A DNA stretch of 64,000 bases from Dermatemys mawii (GCA_007922305.1 ML677343.1:29269915-29333914), one strand, 5' to 3'. Positions 1-12,232 are shown, numbered from the stretch's first letter. Notes: a model not told the origin generated them from the letters alone. Translations and numbers: made by a program.

Positions 1-1084
1 TTATGCATCATAATTTTTATATCCAATGCTGTGCTACTTAATGTATGTGACAGGCTGCAAATTGTTTAGTTTTACATCCCTTACAGAGAGAACCAAATGG
101 GCCTCATTACATTGTAGGACCACACTTACAACATTTCTGGGAGTAAAGGTTTGTAGGGTGGAACCTTTACGATGCAATTCTTGGTCTTAGGCAGTAATGA
201 GAGTCTAAATAAATGCTCACAAATACATGAAAAATTCTCCACAGCTAGGCTAGATCAGAAAAAACTAATAAAGGGCCAAACTCTGCCATAAGCCACACTT
301 CTGTAAGTCTGGAGTAACTGTGCAGAGGGCAGTTTTAATCACAGTGCTAGCAGCGTGGCAATATTCTTAGACTCTGGTCTTGTACGGGGCACATGTATGA
401 ACTTCATGCCTGCATGGAGTGCCACTGAAATCAATGGAAATCTGCCCACATTCCTGCTATTGCAAGATCACGCCATTAATATTGGTTACATTATTATCAT
501 TAACAGTTCATTTGACTGTTTTGTTGTCACATTCCCCTTTAGAGGAAAACATTGTCTAAGAGGGGTATCATCAAAACATGTGAAATGAACTGATGAGAAC
601 GGTAACAACATACTTGAAAGCTTTACCAAGCTTAGTCAGTGTCAATCAAAATGCTACCAAGCTACAACTACTGTCAAATGCAAAAATATCAGGGATCCTG
701 TATGTATGAATTTAGAGAGATCGTAGCTGAGGAATGAAAGTGGAAAATATTTTAGCTCACTGTTAAAAAAAAAAGAGTGCAAAAGTATGTATTATGTTTA
801 TTCAGAGCTGAGTTTAACTGAGGTTTGTTATAAAAATATTGTAGTAATTTTTTTAGAAACATTTTTTGTTTGGATAGATTAGCTGTACATGAAAGCACTT
901 GAGCTTTTGAATCCTTTATGTAATATGGTAATGTTCATTTCTGGCATTAAAAGCTGCTTTTAATGTAAGCAGTGGGAAATCTTCAGTGCCAGTCAGATAA
1001 AATCTCACTGCAATTTAGCACAGTGGATCATTTTTTTCCCTCATGTCGGTGAACACGTGCTGTATGCAAAAGGTTTCTATACAC
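1..1084. other. AT-rich noncoding DNA, no gene recognised
   Basis: Only short open frames are present and none resembles a known protein. Around 264-340 there is a weak match to the 'GGGCCA-A-TTCTG' end motif of small hairpin elements found elsewhere in this window, too decayed to delimit. The rest looks single-copy. Confidence 0.6.
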
Positions 1085-1447
1085 CAGTGATACTCAGACT
1101 GAGGCCCGTGAGACTCAAGTGGCCCTTTAATGTGTCTCCCGGGGCTCCTTGTAGCACATATTAAAACACTGAGTGATTTAATTATTAATCACCCCAAGTT
1201 ATTAACCAATCTGGATGCTTTTACTATCCAATTGCTCAACAGTAGTTGATAAAATAATAATGCTTGGTCAGTCATTTTACTGTGATATATATAAATTAAA
1301 TATTTCCTCATCATACTGTTTAAATATCAATATATAGTATAAATAGATATATTTACTAGAGTAAATGAAACAATGAATTCACACAACTGTGGCTCTTTTG
1401 GATAATGTTAATTTGGCTCCTGAACCACTGAGGTCTGAGTATCACTG
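1085..1447. mobile_element. Non-autonomous hAT-like DNA element, 363 bp
   Basis: The first 15 bases, CAGTGATACTCAGAC, recur exactly as the reverse complement at 1433-1447, so the element has perfect 15-bp terminal inverted repeats. Ends starting CAGTG followed by a TCA core are typical of hAT (Charlie-like) transposons. The interior is AT-rich and has no transposase frame, so it would depend on a transposase supplied elsewhere. No clear 8-bp target duplication survives: the flanks are CTATACAC and ACCTTTCA. The inverted ends are seen directly. The hAT assignment is inferred from end sequence. Confidence 0.75.
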
Positions 1448-3249
1448 ACCTTTCACTGTCCCTATACACTGTGCCCTTGAATGAACCGCTTCTGGTAAAG
1501 ACATTATTACAGCATTGGTCAATGGCAAGATCTGGTGGTGCACACAGACGAAAAAAAACAACTTAGTAGTAACCATGATAGGGCAGTGGTAGAAAATACC
1601 CACATTACTTCTAGGATACAAGCCCCTCAAGCCCTATTCAGAAGTGGGGCACAGTCCCCTTCCTCCTTGCCTTCATCTACATTGACATTTCACCAGGCCC
1701 CAGTTCAGCAAAGCATTTAATCTTGCGTTGTATGTGAAGCGTGTGAGTTGTTACACTAAAGTGAGGCTGGTCTAAATCGACTCTGGTCTCCTTTTTGCAG
1801 GCTGAAACTGCCTTGGATGCAGATGTGCTGATGCAGCGATTCACTCTGTCCTCTATGTACACAGTCTCAGGCAGGCAAATACAGTTTGAGGTTAGATAAC
1901 ATGCTCTTTGAAAACATGAACTGATTATACCCGATAGTTAGACTCCATCACTCTGTATTGGTTAAAAAAATCAGAGCCAGCGCCTCAACTGGTGTACATT
2001 GTCATGACTCATTCTACTTACAATTCATGCAGGCTGAGAAGCTGATTTTTAGTATCTTATTTTCCAATTCAAGGTTAAATCATCTAACAGAAAACAGCAA
2101 AAACAAACAAGGGTACTCTTAATTGCATATTACTTTGGACAAATTCAGAGCATCATCTTTGTGGCTCTAATCCTAAAGAAAGCTCCACTGTTGACCCCTG
2201 AGACTGGACAGTGTTGGGCTTGATTAGTGCTACTCACATGAACAGGACATACAGAGCTCTTTTCGGCCCTAACTCCGGTGCTCTTGATTCTGAAGTATCC
2301 TTTGTAATAACCTCACAGAGAAACAATTTTTCTTTGAACCTTCCACACGATAAAAGGATGGCTCTGGATATCAACTTTTTTTTTTTCTGAATTGTCAATG
2401 AAATTTCCATTCTGTCTGTGACTGAGCTCAGTTTTTGCTTGGTAACTATTTATGCCTTGTAACATGTTTCTGTATATCCTGTAATATTTCTAGTTGGTTC
2501 AAAATCCTTTGCAAAAGTTATGTTCTTATGTTTGTCATTTCATAGTGTGTTTGTTTAAGTGTGTGCACTGATGCTCTGCCAACACAACTGTGAATGTTTC
2601 TGAAAGACAAATGTCTGATTAAGTAGCTCGCTGCTCTTTTGAGGTCATACTTCAATTTAGCATTTATTTTTTTTTAAAAAAAGACTATTAGAGTTAACCT
2701 TGTCTCACAGCAAATTCCAGGAATTTGGGTCATTAAATTCTGCTTACTTAAATTCCCCTGAAACTTTGATTGGATAAGATATTCTTCTTCAATGCCTATA
2801 CTAAACTAGTGTGCAAGTTTTGTTGTATGCTGTTAAATAGATGGTACATGCCACACCAGAGACAGCTGCATTTCACACATGTGTGTGTGTGACACTATAT
2901 TCAGACATGCACACACACACATATATGTATAGCTATGTCCCTTGGAGTTATTTCTTCTGTGGCACCAAAAGTATGCATGACACCTCTTTAAAGAAAAAGA
3001 AATGTATTTATGTATTTTATATTAAAAAAACCCTTCAGTCTTAAGCTTCAACATTCAATATTGCAGAACTCAATAATTTATAGGAAAACTGTGAAATTAC
3101 TCTTCCCTCAGTTTTCCTCTCTATTCTACTGCCTATCCTCCTAATTTGTGTGGGACATAAGTAATCCTAGGTCTAAAAGGAATGTATGTTTCTCATAAGA
3201 GAACAGAAGGGATGACTATGAGAGAACAGAGGGGATGACTATGGGCAGT
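1448..3249. other. Noncoding DNA, no gene recognised
   Basis: Apart from the dinucleotide run listed separately I recognise nothing here. There are scattered poly-T and poly-A runs, for example near 2378 and 2668. Open frames are short and have no family features. Confidence 0.55.
2876..2931. repeat. (TG)n then (CA)n microsatellite pair
   Basis: A short TG run at about 2879-2891 is followed 17 bases later by a CA run at 2908-2926 and a TA-rich tail. The two runs are complementary and could fold back. Ordinary simple-sequence DNA. Confidence 0.85.
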
Positions 3250-3409
3250 TCTAAACTACCCACGGGATCACAGTGGCAGCAGTCAACTCAGCGCCGTGAA
3301 GACGCCACGGTAAGTCGACCTAAATACGTTGACTTCAGCTACACTGTTCCAGTAGTTGAAGTTGCGTATCTTAGTTTGAATTCTCCCCACCCCCAGTGTA
3401 GACCAGGGC
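3250..3409. mobile_element. Truncated DNA element with 'GTGTAGAC' end
   Basis: The right end CAGTGTAGACCAGGGC (3394-3409) matches the ends of several inverted-repeat elements in this window. The interior shares the blocks TAG-TGAAGT, TATCTTAG-TTGA and CTCCCC with the element at 57559-57706, so the two are copies of one family. The left inverted end is not recognisable and the left boundary is approximate. Confidence 0.5.
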
Positions 3410-3964
3410 TTTGTCTTTGAATTTACAGCAGGTGAAAACTGAGGGAGATTTTAGGTAAAAGCTGTACAGTGAAGAAAGAATAGCTTTAGGGATAACTTCC
3501 TTATTCTAATAAAGTTGCTTGGTACAGTGTTAGAAGAAATAGTCTCTGATTCTCCACTACTATTACATGATAGTAGTTAAAGGACAGGACTGACTGAGCT
3601 CATGACACGGGACGGAGATGGTGTATAAGTCGTCCCACCACCTGCACACAAATAAAATAATTGTGATTAACATTATCAACATCAAAACTGAAGTCCTTCT
3701 TTAATATTCCTTTAATCTGAAGCCTGCTGCAAAATCTATGCCTCTCAATAGTCCAACTGACATGGAACATTACAAAACTTTCTCCTTGTGATATCCTGAC
3801 TAGAGCCTTCTCTTCCCAATTAGATTCAGCCAGAGACAGGACTTTTTCACATCTGCCACCTCCTGCCTCTCACCTCAGTCATCTTCTGAGCCCCTCTCTT
3901 GAGTGGATTTTTAAGGCAGCCAATACATCCTTCTTGTAATGCTGTGTGGCTACCCGGTAGATGG
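3410..3964. other. Noncoding DNA, nothing recognised
   Basis: No repeat, exon or RNA gene could be supported in this stretch. Confidence 0.5.
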
Positions 3965-4110
3965 GCAACATCCTAGACAGGCATTCCAATTTGGAGTCAG
4001 GACACCTGAGTTCTTAGACGTCCATGAGCAAGTCACTTAAGCTCTGCCTCGGTTTCCCAGTCTGTAAACTGAGGAAGGCTGGCTAATAATAGCTGCCCAC
4101 TCAGCAAAAT
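3965..4110 (+). mobile_element. MIR SINE fragment
   Basis: The order 'gagtcaggacacctgag', 'gagcaagtcacttaa', 'ctcggtttcccagtctgtaaa' follows the core of the ancient amniote MIR SINE (tRNA-related head, conserved core, L2-type tail). Only the core and part of the head remain, and divergence fits great age. Confidence 0.8.
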
Positions 4111-5571
4111 GTGAGACTAAATAAATTAATCCTTTTTTCTGCTTGTAGGACCCTAATTGTTTGTGACTGGGCTGAGGGGGTCCCTTCCTCATGGTTTAGA
4201 GTGCCCCATCTCAGCGTGGTCTGCTGTCCTACTTCTAAGGTACCTTTGTCATCCAACATTTGAATTTCTGTGTTACTCCTGCTGCAAGATTCTTTTTTCA
4301 TAGGCAGACGGACAGCCTGGTAGATAGGACCATTTGTCCAGTGTCTTTTCCCCAGCTGAGGCCAATCTAGGAGGTGTCAGAGGAGGGGCATAAACCCCCT
4401 AATGTAACACTTTCAATGCTGAACATGGGGGTAACATACCTTCCTGAGCCTGGCAGTGCTCAGCTTGTGTCTCGAAGCATGACATTTAAGTTAAACTCAC
4501 ATTAGCTGGCATATTTACAGTTGTTACCAACAGTCTATTGATCAGCTTTTAAGAAACCCTCACCATATTGGTGGACTCTGAGAACCGCTGTGGTGAATTT
4601 TAAGCCTACTCCATTCAAACCTCGAAGTTCAAAGCTGGGCTTTGGTGTACATTGTGGGATACGACTGGATGTTGAATTTTACAGACTATATGTACCATGC
4701 AGATGGATTGGGTATATGGAAAGGTCTCACCTACAGGCTTCTTAAGTCTCTGGTGTGAAAGATAAAGCCATCTGGTCACCATTTGACAGCTTCAACTGTA
4801 ATCACACCATTTGGCCTATGAATTGCTGTTTTGAACTAAAGGGCTGTAGTTCAGCCATGCGAGCGCCCTGCTAGAAATCAAGTCATTACCCAGAAGCTGA
4901 GTTTCTGGGATGCAGCTAGTTTCATCTCTTTGGCCTTATTTTTACCTTTCGGCTTTATCTCTGTGGATCATTGTGAGGACTGTGAACTTGGCAGTACCTG
5001 TTTAACATAAATAACCATAAAATAACCGGTGACACCTGTTCCGCCCATCGCACCGCATGGAAGAAGAGCAAGGGCATTTCTAGTGAAATTCCACCGATGC
5101 AATATGGAAGTGTTTAAAGGAAGACCTGCACCATTCAGGGTAGCAGAGATCTGAACCTTTAAATTACAGCCATTCCCAGCCGGAGGATAAGTAAATAAAC
5201 AATTCACAGCTGCATGGACTAAACACAGAAACACATCTATCTCTTCCAGCCACGATTGCTGAACAAGTAATTAAGTGCGAAACATGAGCCCTCAATGTCA
5301 GTCTGAGCCGATAAAGGGCTCCAGTTGTAAATTAAGTGAACTCCAGAGAGCCCTCTGGATTAACCCTTGATGCACCCACCCTTAGGTGAGACAAGAGAGC
5401 ATATATACACCGAGGCGTTAACCTTGCATAAATCCAACTGCATTTGCGTGTAATTAAATGGCACCCTGGAGGCACGGCATTGTTATTTAATACATTAAAA
5501 AACAACAACAACGACAAAACCAACCCAACACAGGAAGTTCCTTTCTCTCTGGCCTCCTTGGATTACCATGC
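4111..5571. other. Single-copy noncoding DNA, possible conserved block
   Basis: No gene is recognised. The part at about 4960-5520 looks compositionally even and is free of recognised repeats. It contains homeodomain-like TAATTA and TTAATTAC motifs (for example near 5270 and 5450) and an AACAACAACAACGAC run near 5503. This is the profile of a conserved noncoding element but conservation cannot be tested from one sequence. Confidence 0.3.
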
Positions 5572-5783
5572 TCCAGTGGCTGGGGCACTAGTGTAGGACT
5601 CAGATGACTTGGGACCATTTCCTGGCTCTGCCACAGAGCCAGCCATTTTATCTTTGTGTCTCAGTTCCTCACGTGTAAAAGGGGGATAATAGTACTGCCC
5701 TACATTGCAGGGACGTTGAGAGGGTGAGTACGTTAGAGATGGTGAGGCAGTCAGATATTACGGTGGCGGGCACCGTACAGAAA
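5572..5783 (+). mobile_element. MIR SINE, near full length
   Basis: It shows the MIR order: a 'cctggctctgcc' block, 'tgtctcagttcctcac', 'gtgtaaaagggggataatag', then a tail reading 'CAGATATTACGGTGG'. The same tail, 'CAGA-ACTA--GTGA', follows the MIR copies at 19125-19356 and 46686-46930. This suggests one MIR subfamily with a shared 3' tail. Confidence 0.8.
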
Positions 5784-5840
5784 CCGTGCACAGAGAAATA
5801 TCAACCAAAACTTGAACATGCTAGCTGGGAGCAGGGAGAC

Positions 5841-5996
5841 GAGGTGGGTGAGGTAATATATTTTATTGGACCCAATTCTGTTGGTGAGAGAGACAAGCTT
5901 TTGAGTTTACACAGAGCTCTTCTTCAGGTCAGGGAAATGTGCTCAGCTCAATACAAGGTGGAACAGATTGCTTAAAGTAAGTATTTAACACATATT
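5841..5996 (+). mobile_element. 'TTTTATTGGACC' interspersed repeat
   Basis: The element has the sequence order GGTGGGTGAGGTAATAT, TTTTATTGGACC, GTTGGTGAGAGAGACAAGCT, then a CAGAGCTCTTCTTCAGGTC block. Related copies lie at 26592-26680 (reverse), 41850-41965, 47606-47705 and 52040-52147. I recall this as a frequent turtle and crocodilian repeat, probably a non-autonomous DNA element. The present copy keeps the left and central parts. The right border is uncertain. Confidence 0.65.
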
Positions 5997-7515
5997 TCAA
6001 GGGAGCAGGGAGATTTTCAATGATCCGCTTAACAACTTTAATTGAAATCCATTAAATTGAATCTCTTTTTAAATAGATGGAGCCTGGGAATCAGTCAGAG
6101 AGTGAAAGCTTTAAAAATACCTTAAAAGCTAAGCTGTGAGAAAGGAAATTCCCTAAAGGCCCCGTCTACACTGGAGTCTCCGCTTTTGGTTTTAAAATGC
6201 TAGTTTTGTTGCCTCCGTTACTGCTCTAACAAACAGCTTAATGTTATTAGAAAAGAGCTAATTGTGGGTGGGAAGGCAAGAAAACAGAAAGAAATGGATG
6301 AACCGGAACTTAATTTTCTATTAGAAACTATTCTTTCCTTTTTCTCCTTTTATATTTTTCAGAAGATGTTATATTAAGTATATTGTGCTGCTTCCTGTGT
6401 TACCTTTTATAAGTTAGTTCAGTCTAAAAAAAATTACTAATTAAGGACAGATCTAGAAATCCAAAGTTTTGCTTCTCATCAGCCAAGAAGTAAATCCTTT
6501 AGTGCTCCAGGATTTTGCATTATAGCTCTAAATATCTCATTGGTATTTAGTAATCTGCTGATTGTATTGACTTTAATTCCTTGGTCCTCCGAGTCTTCAT
6601 GTACAGCACTAACTCACAGTAGCTCAAAGTTTTGGCCAAACAACTAATAAAAGCTACAGGTTTTGCTTCCTTCAAGCTTTTTTTCCCCTGCTGAGTCCAA
6701 ATTGCAGTGCTATATCACTTTAACAGGAGTTGTATCATTGCAGGACAAATGGCAAGGTAATGCAAGGTCCCATGGGACTCATGCCATCATTTTGGATCTA
6801 CATATCTGCAACAATTTACTCCTTCTCATGCAGTGAATCCAAAATGGTGAAGTGCAAGCAACTGAGGTTGCCACTTCGGTTTGCACTCTGAGACAAACCC
6901 ATCATTATAACAAAACAATATGGCTTGTTTCTTTTAATGTCCTACAAGACAAGCACAAAGACAAGGGTCAGCTCCAAGAAAGTCGATCCTAGGCGGTGGT
7001 GTTCTGTGGTGGTGTTTTATGACTTCTATGATGCTGGTGTGAGAGGCACACTGGCCTCACAAAAATAGGGATCAATGAAGCAGTTTAGATCAATTTAGAA
7101 ACTTCTTGAGCATGTTGAGACCCGACAGGGGTTAAGAAAGTGTTGCATAATTTTTTTTTCACTCCCACATTTCATGGAGACTGGAACCAGATGGGTCAAA
7201 TTACTGTGAGATGTGCCTGAATCAACAACCCAGATCTGTACACCCCACGATCAGGGGAAGGTTGGATTCACTTCTGATCCAAACATTGCATGAGAGATGT
7301 TGTGTTCATGGTATTTATGACCAGGGCCAAAAACAGGAATGTCAGAATATCAGGAAGACTGTAGGATCTCCAGTTTCATTTTGCATACACATTGTTTGAA
7401 TAGTTCACATGGAGTAAACTCCAGATAAGCATCTACATTTCTGATACTTTTCAGAATGAAAAGCAAACTCTGATTCTTTTCAGAGAGGTTTGGCCATCTC
7501 TAAAATGGAAACAAT
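5997..7515. other. Noncoding DNA with one transposon end
   Basis: At 6155-6174 the sequence AAAGGCCCCGTCTACACTGG matches the left end of the 'TGTCTACAC' elements seen elsewhere. No matching right end is visible, so it is a fragment of perhaps 90 bases. Nothing else is recognised. Confidence 0.45.
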
Positions 7516-7603
7516 GGGCCAGATTCTGAGCTAATGTAAACTGACATAGTTCCATTTACTGCAATTTATGATTTTTGATTTACACCAACAGGAGATCTGT
7601 TCC
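7516..7603. mobile_element. Small hairpin element, GGGCCAGATTCTGAG end
   Basis: The left end GGGCCAGATTCTGAG and the right end, which reads GGAACAGATCTCCTG on the other strand, are imperfect inverted repeats. They continue inward through a GTAAA block, so most of the 88 bases can fold back. It resembles the hairpins at 14713-14801 and 59949-60074 and is likely a miniature inverted-repeat element (MITE). Confidence 0.5.
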
Positions 7604-8432
7604 ATTAAGTCCATTGCCCTTTCTGAAGTGACCAACTTTAAAATGTGAGGAAATGTGATTCTCAACCAGTGGCCATACTACAGAAAGATCAACACCTGTG
7701 TTCATAGTTGACAGCCTCTGATATTTGGATGCGTAGATGATAGACCCAAGCCCAAAATCCATGTGTCCAATATTACATGTAAACCAACCACAGATAGACA
7801 GACACCATGTGGAAGCTTTGGCCCTGAATGTCTAGGTAACTCAATTCATCTCCATACAATCTAGATCAATTTTGTTTTAAAAGGGATATAGCTCTATATT
7901 TTCCAATCCACTTTACAAATCAAAAGACAGAGTTGGTCCTCAGCTTGTCTTCACTGAAGCCAATGACACAAGCTACCAAACAATCTACATAGCTGACTTG
8001 ACAGTACAAGTGAGCGTGAAGTGAAGCTAACACACTCTGGCCATGAGAATGACATAATCACATGCGGGAAGACCTGTTTACATCACCGAGATAACCTGTT
8101 TCTTTAAAAATAGCTAGGTCAGGAAGGCAATAAAGCTGTCAGCGTGGAAATCACCACTTTGCTTTTGTTCCATGAACCAGGGGAGGGATGATCCTCTTGC
8201 TACGGGACAGTATGGTGGCAGTGTTCACAATGAGAATGACTTGCCTGCTTGAATAAACAAACCCATTGCAATGTCATAGCACTATTATCTCTTGGACAGG
8301 CTGTACAGCTCTATCTGTGCCAATGATATTTCCAGGTTAGCTCCTCCTAGGCCAATAAAACACCATTTTTATTTACTTTTGCTGGCATTAATATTATTAT
8401 TATTATTTTAAGTCTCATGACAGATGAAGTGC
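7604..8432. other. Noncoding DNA, no gene recognised
   Basis: A short ATT repeat lies at about 8390-8410. No other feature could be supported. Confidence 0.5.
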
Positions 8433-8741
8433 CCATAAAGCATGACAGCACCGTGTGTGAAATCCCTGCGTCTAGGAGCCTGGCGTAGAGCAATCGGTCA
8501 CCTTGCAGGCTTCCACAGGGCTCACACTTGGCCAGCGTACATCTGTTTGCTGGACACTGGGTTGATTGCTGGGGCTCTCTTTATTGGCTGCATCATGATC
8601 GCCTTACTGTGGGAATTTTTAAAAATTGAAACACAGGCCAAGAATGGAAACTCAGACTCTGTTCAGCTTAGCGGCATCGTGAGTTACTACGTAGTCCAGA
8701 TGGGAGAGCAGCCCCAAAAATCTTACTGTGTGCATGCTTGA
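8433..8741 (+). other. Isolated open frame with hydrophobic helix (exon candidate, weak)
   Basis: A frame opens after a stop at about 8436 and runs from an ATG at 8442 for 99 codons. Residues about 33-57 form a hydrophobic segment that could span a membrane, followed by Glu58, Leu60, Lys61 and Ile62. The spacing recalls, only loosely, the first membrane helix of CTR copper transporters (AGA, then E-x-L-K-I). A consensus donor-like GTGAGT begins at 8679, and acceptor-like AGs lie at 8506-8507 and 8517-8518 behind a poor pyrimidine tract. There is no partner exon in the window and no promoter. In 64 kb of DNA several frames of this length arise by chance, so I regard it as probably non-coding. 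Confidence 0.1.
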
Positions 8742-8845
8742 AAAAGGAAGAAGTTGCCTAGGGTTCACATCCTGCCTATACATTCAGTAAATTTCAGCTA
8801 TACATGTAGTTCTTTGGAATACTTTTCCCTGGACTAGGTTCCTAG

Positions 8846-9100
8846 GGGTGTGTCTACACAGCAAAGAAAAACCTGCAGCTGGCTCATGCTGGCCAACTCA
8901 GCCTTATGGTGCTTGAGCTGTGGGACTGTTTCATTCCTACATAGACTTCTGGGCTTGGGTACCCTGAAGCCCAAGCTCCAGGACTCTCCCACCCTGCAGG
9001 TCTGCACAGTAATGAAACAGCCCTGCAGCCCTAGCCCCGCAAGCCCATGTCTGCTGGCACAGACCAACTGCAGGTTTTTCTTTGCTGTGTAGACAGACCC
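8846..9100. mobile_element. DNA element with 35-bp inverted ends, 255 bp
   Basis: Bases 8846-8880 and the reverse complement of 9066-9100 agree at 33 of 35 positions. Both contain GTCTACACAGCAAAGAAAAA. This is a strong terminal inverted repeat on a GC-richer interior that has no transposase. The ends carry the TGTCTACAC motif shared by several other elements here. No obvious target duplication was found (left flank ...GTTCCTAG, right flank GAATTTGT). Open frames overlapping it on both strands are by-products of its base composition, not genes. Confidence 0.85.
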
Positions 9101-11626
9101 GAATTTGTCTGTGCCCCTGAACTGAGTCATAGTAAATGGACTGAATTTTTGTGACAATTTTTAGATTCACGTCTTTTGGCTCAAACTGAGTAATATCGAC
9201 ATCAACTTTGCACCTGCAAAGCATGTCTAAGAGCAAAATACACATCGGTGCACTCAGACGGTGAAATGAACACTCACCCATAGAATGTACTGCGTGGCTT
9301 TCAACTCAAAGCTAGGTGAAACAAAGAGGCTTCACTTTGAGTTAGTCTTAGGCCAAATAATCAAAGCTAATTTCCAGAGACAGCTCTGGAGTAACTGTGG
9401 AATCCAAACATAGGAAAATGGGCTTTGTTTAGCATCTCAGAAACTAAACACTGATTTTCACACTCCTTTATTCCCCAAAATGCTCACAGGCTTTCACAAA
9501 GTCCTGTCACCTTCGGGAAAGGAATGAAACCCTCAGATGAACAGCTCAAGTGGACTACCTAAAAGCTGAAAAACATTAACATTTTCATTTTCAATACTAC
9601 ATTTCATACCAAATGCTAACCTGAAGCAAGTGGCCTGGCTCTTTTTAAAGATACTAACATAGTTGTTAGTAGAAGCTGCACTCCTTTATGTCTGTGCTAA
9701 TTTTGGTTCTTTATGTGTAATAATGTATACTTATCATCTGCAATGTGTACGAATAGAGCTGACATGCCTGGTTTTTCTGCATAACCTCCAGTGAGGTCTT
9801 TTGGAACTTCAGAGAACCAAAGAAATTGCCACAATAATGTTTTCTCCTGTCCATATATTCTTTGTATACGTGCCATTATTTACCATCCCAATGCTCTAGG
9901 GTGTCGTTAGCTAACATACATAACAATTACAGTTCACATTCTCTCCTGCTGTGCCAAACCATGTGGATGAAAACAAATCAACTGGTGAAAAACAAAATAA
10001 ATAAAAAAAGATCTCTGATGCCCTTACAAAGCCATAGAGTCAGCATATGCCTTAGCTCTGTGGGACAGAATAAAATAATGAACCATCAAAAACTTCGTGC
10101 TCAACTTAAACAGAGCCTCTTTTGAGGTTCTAAAATGTTCAGTTAGTTTTTAGACTATTTTGCACGTCATTGCACTTGCTGATTTTGGCTGGGACCATAA
10201 GCAGAAACACCGTGAGACAGGCTATTTCTGTGTTATATTACTGATCAATAGTTCAGGAAGAAAGCCTGTTCTTGTAAGATTTCCAGCCCAAAGAGAAGTT
10301 TGAATGAGCATCTAAATTTGAGAGTGCTTTCCTAAATGGAGTAATGTGTCTGAATCTTTTGAACTTTGCCCATCTCCAGGTTCTGAATTACTCATTCAGA
10401 TTACAATTAAGTGGGCTGATTCACCACAGATGATGTGAACAGCCAAGGTAATCAAAAACTAACATTTTGGAAATTAAAAGTGTTAGAATTGTTCTTTAGA
10501 TCTAATTGGAATCTTTCAAGATAAGATTCCAAAGTTTGGTAGTGTTCACAGCCTGGTCTTCATCTTGGCCCATTTCTTCTGATAACAAGATTTCATTGCT
10601 GATGTATAAAGCATTAAATTCAGCATTGGCTTAACTCTGCTCCCATTTGATAGATAGAAGCTGCCGCAGGGTTTGTCTGACACGCCCCATATGTGAGGTG
10701 TTGGTCCTGCTTAGTAGAGGTTAAGTAGATTCTGCTGATTCACTAAGGCAACAAAGAAAATAGAACAGGACCTTTAGAGATGGATGACCTAAAGTGTGGG
10801 CTGAGCATTCTGAGGGGAGGAACCCTCAGAGCAGCCACCCCTGGGAAGAAAGTCTGTGTTGAATTTTGTTATCTTAGTGTTAATTTCAGTGATAATAAAA
10901 CCAAACCCTAGTAAAAGGGCGAGTTTTGTCAATACATACTTTATGTTTGAGAACAGGTTGGTACTGTACCAATTCTCAATAGACAGAATTTGTAATATTG
11001 GCAGCAAGAGTGTGGAATGGGCTACATTTGTCTTTAAAAACAAAAATTGCAGAAAGCTTTTTCCTGCATGGTGCTGGAGAAGTTGTCTGGAATTTGGCCT
11101 TATGCCTTATTTTAATTGTCTTAAATTTTGGGGTGTTTTACAGTAATTTTCAAATCATTAGATGGGGTCCCAAGGATTTATGCAAGGTGCGGCAAGATGT
11201 ATAAATACAATTGTTGTCATTATTCTCCCTAAAAACAAGAAATCATCTTTTTTTTAAATCCTTTTATTTCAGTTCAGACCATAGGAAGATGTTTTGGATA
11301 GATTTCAGAAAAGATGAAACATTTTCACTACAAATCAGGCATAAAATTTCTCCATTAAGGTGCTAAATTTGTGCTGAGCTGGTACAAAACATGACTGCAT
11401 CTGGTTATGTCTGGTGTCTGACTACTACAAAAATATCCCAAATCCCAGACAACCTCTTGGGTTTAGAAATAAAACTCATTAATCCTGCATTTGATTTTAA
11501 TATTTGAAATTTTATCCTAATCTTTTTTTTTTCTTCAACATGAATTAACTTTGGGAAACTTGGAAAGAAACATGAGGGTTTGGGGTTTGGATTTTTTTAA
11601 GGGTTTTATTTATTTATGTATTTTTG
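9101..11626. other. AT-rich noncoding DNA, no gene recognised
   Basis: Overlapping short frames on both strands near 10789-11204 have no family features. No repeat family was recognised with confidence. Confidence 0.5.
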
Positions 11627-11661
11627 AAAGAGAGAGAGAGAAGGGGAGAGAGAGAAAGAGA
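11627..11661. repeat. (AG)n microsatellite, interrupted
   Basis: A run of GA dinucleotides broken by AAGGGG and AAAG. Simple-sequence DNA. Confidence 0.85.
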
Positions 11662-12135
11662 ACATTCTTAACAAAAGGTATAAAATTAAACTAGATTTGA
11701 CCTCTGCCTTTAGCAAATTTTCCACCTGGTCTGTGCAGGAAATAGACTTCTATATAGCAGCTCTTTCATAAGAAAATAACATACACGAGCCTATAAGTGA
11801 CAGTTTTTCTTGGGTGGACAACTATGTTAGTTATGTTTTATGATAAATGTTTTGATACAGTGCCTGGGCTGCGAGTCAAAAATCACTCAAGTTAGATGAA
11901 CCATCATTTGGGGCAGTTCAAATCAATTACTGTCCAGGAACAGTGAGAACAATTCTAAAATATTTGAGCATAAGAAATGCACATCGTTCTGACCAGTGGG
12001 TGTATGGTGGTATCTTGAATTACATCTGCATGACGGACAATTTCTTAAGGAATGAAGCAATGCAGGTTCAAAACACATCCATATGCATTTCAAAAGACCT
12101 GGGAAAGCAAAAGGGTGGGCTGTAATACATAAAAG
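11662..12135. other. Noncoding DNA, possibly CR1-derived at its right side
   Basis: The stretch leads into a CR1-type tail at 12136. Its own sequence was not recognised, so whether it is older LINE sequence is open. Confidence 0.35.
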
Positions 12136-12184
12136 CTCAGATTAGATAATCTGGTGGTCCCTTCTGCCCTTAAACTCTATGATA
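12136..12184 (+). mobile_element. CR1-type LINE or SINE 3' tail
   Basis: The tail reads 'agattagataatctgg', 'ggtcccttctgccct' and 'aactctatgat'. This matches the conserved CR1 3' end order 'ggactagatgacct', 'ggtcccttcca', 'ttctatgat'. Confidence 0.65.
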
Positions 12185-12232
12185 AGGATCACATGGATTC
12201 CTCTGGCTGTAGAAAAGCCCAAAGTGGGACAT

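Noticed and set aside
2876..2931. Possible CRISPR-like or regular repeat array
   Set aside because: Only dinucleotide runs. No spaced identical repeats occur anywhere in the window.
8834..9281. Three overlapping frames of 80-114 codons
   Set aside because: They cover the inverted-repeat element at 8846-9100 on both strands and have no protein features.
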